From JBEKHI01 sp050012355 (lineage in GTDB: Bacteria; Actinomycetota; Actinomycetes; Streptosporangiales; Streptosporangiaceae), in NCBI GenBank assembly GCA_050012355.1, contig JBEKHI010000458.1, positions 1-6,311 on the forward strand: a stretch of DNA of 6,311 nucleotides, read 5' to 3'. The notes beneath the pieces are model-generated. The model was given only the letters and a program-made list of their open reading frames with translations, had not been told where the DNA came from and did not search any database. Below, in pieces: positions 5,809-6,311 of the stretch (within the stretch, counting starts at the first letter, position 1; each line of letters starts with the position of its first letter). Position numbers and translations under genes: made by a program.

Positions 5809-6311
5809 ATGACCGCTGAGGACCCGAAGGCCACGCTCCAGCGCTACCTGCAGGAGGGCCGGGACGCGATGCTCTTCAAGCTGGCCGGTCTATCGGAATA
5901 TGACGTCCGGCGTCCGATGACTCCCACCGGCACCAATCTGCTGGGCCTCGTCAAGCACCTGAGCCAGATCGAGCTCGGCTATTTCGGCGAGACGTTCGGG
6001 AGGCCATCACCCGATCAGCTCCAGCTCGACTTCGAACACGACCCCAACGCGGACCTGATGGCCGAGGCCGGTGAGTCGCGCGAGTACATCATCGGCCTGT
6101 ACCACCAGGCGTGGGAGCACGCGGACGCCACCATCAGCGCGCTGCCGCTTGACGCGCCCGGCCAGGTGCCGTGGTGGGGTGACCACGGAGACGTCACGCT
6201 GCACCGGATCCTGGTGCACGTCGCGACCGAGACCAACCGGCACGCCGGGCAGGCGGACATCGTGCGCGAGATGATCGACGGCGTCGTAGGGCTGCGTTCA
6301 CCCGGCAACAA
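5809..6311 (+). CDS. DinB-fold protein, DUF664 type (3' end outside window)
   Basis: The frame gives 167 residues and is still open at the window edge. It fits the DUF664 branch of the DinB/YfiT-like four-helix-bundle superfamily, common in actinomycetes; related members are metal-dependent thiol transferases using mycothiol or bacillithiol. Family hallmarks are LLGLVKHLSQIELGYFG (about 44-60), FGRP (63-66), WWGD (122-125) and HVATETNRHAGQADIVRE (137-154). His50, His137 and His145 are at the positions of the usual three-histidine metal site. The family is about 170 residues long and the segment DGVVGLRSPGN near the end resembles its usual C-terminus, so only a few codons are probably missing. 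ATG 5809 is taken as the start by family length. There is no good ribosome site; the upstream relic reading frame ends 5 bases before it, and another frame runs into it without a stop, so translation may depend on, or be fused to, upstream sequence. Its biochemical function is unknown. Confidence 0.85.
   Translation, partial: MTAEDPKATLQRYLQEGRDAMLFKLAGLSEYDVRRPMTPTGTNLLGLVKHLSQIELGYFGETFGRPSPDQLQLDFEHDPNADLMAEAGESREYIIGLYHQAWEHADATISALPLDAPGQVPWWGDHGDVTLHRILVHVATETNRHAGQADIVREMIDGVVGLRSPGN

Noticed and set aside
5252..5834. Open frames on both strands around the permease start (5252-5680 plus, 5481-5834 minus)
   Set aside because: Shadows of the permease and relic frames with Arg/Pro/Ser-rich sequence; the minus-strand one would cross the divergent promoter region.
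1..6311. Search for tRNA, rRNA, CRISPR, insertion sequence, toxin-antitoxin or phage signals
   Set aside because: No cloverleaf, spaced repeat array, transposase motif or terminal inverted repeat pair was seen on either strand by reading.

Overview
The window is high-GC, gene-dense DNA with G/C-rich third codon positions, GTG starts and 4-base start/stop overlaps. This, together with the families present (a DUF664-type DinB protein, a CynX-like permease, a C45-type hydrolase beside dxs), points to an actinomycete (Actinomycetota). I cannot name a genus. No tRNA, rRNA, CRISPR array, transposase or phage gene is visible.

Left part (1-1281): on the minus strand lie the first 30 codons of dxs, the entry enzyme of the non-mevalonate isoprenoid pathway, running off the left edge. 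Diverging from it is a gene for a C45-family (acyltransferase/Ntn-hydrolase) protein. The 141 bases between them hold two back-to-back perfect palindromes (174-197), the best operator candidate in the window.

Centre (1325-4706): a tightly packed plus-strand cassette contains a GT39-like multi-pass membrane glycosyltransferase, a processive cellulose-synthase-like GT2 enzyme with all catalytic motifs, and a small lipoprotein. Start and stop codons overlap by 4 bases at both junctions (ATGA, GTGA), so the three are probably co-translated. They plausibly make and export or decorate a surface glycan, but the product cannot be told from sequence. The lipoprotein frame loses its coding signature at about 4480, exactly where the convergent permease gene ends, so it is either 3'-truncated or overlaps its neighbour by 227 bases.

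Right part (4480-6311): a CynX/NimT-like MFS permease lies on the minus strand. Divergent from it by 21 bases is what looks like a broken remnant of a Toprim-domain gene: an N-terminus with the Toprim glutamate motif, then a change of reading frame into a short tail that stops 5 bases before the next ATG. That next gene encodes a DinB-fold DUF664 protein, cut by the right edge of the window but probably nearly complete.

I found no complete new defence or biosynthetic system. The items most worth following are the GT39-GT2-lipoprotein cassette, the Toprim relic, the lipoprotein/permease junction and the twin palindromes.
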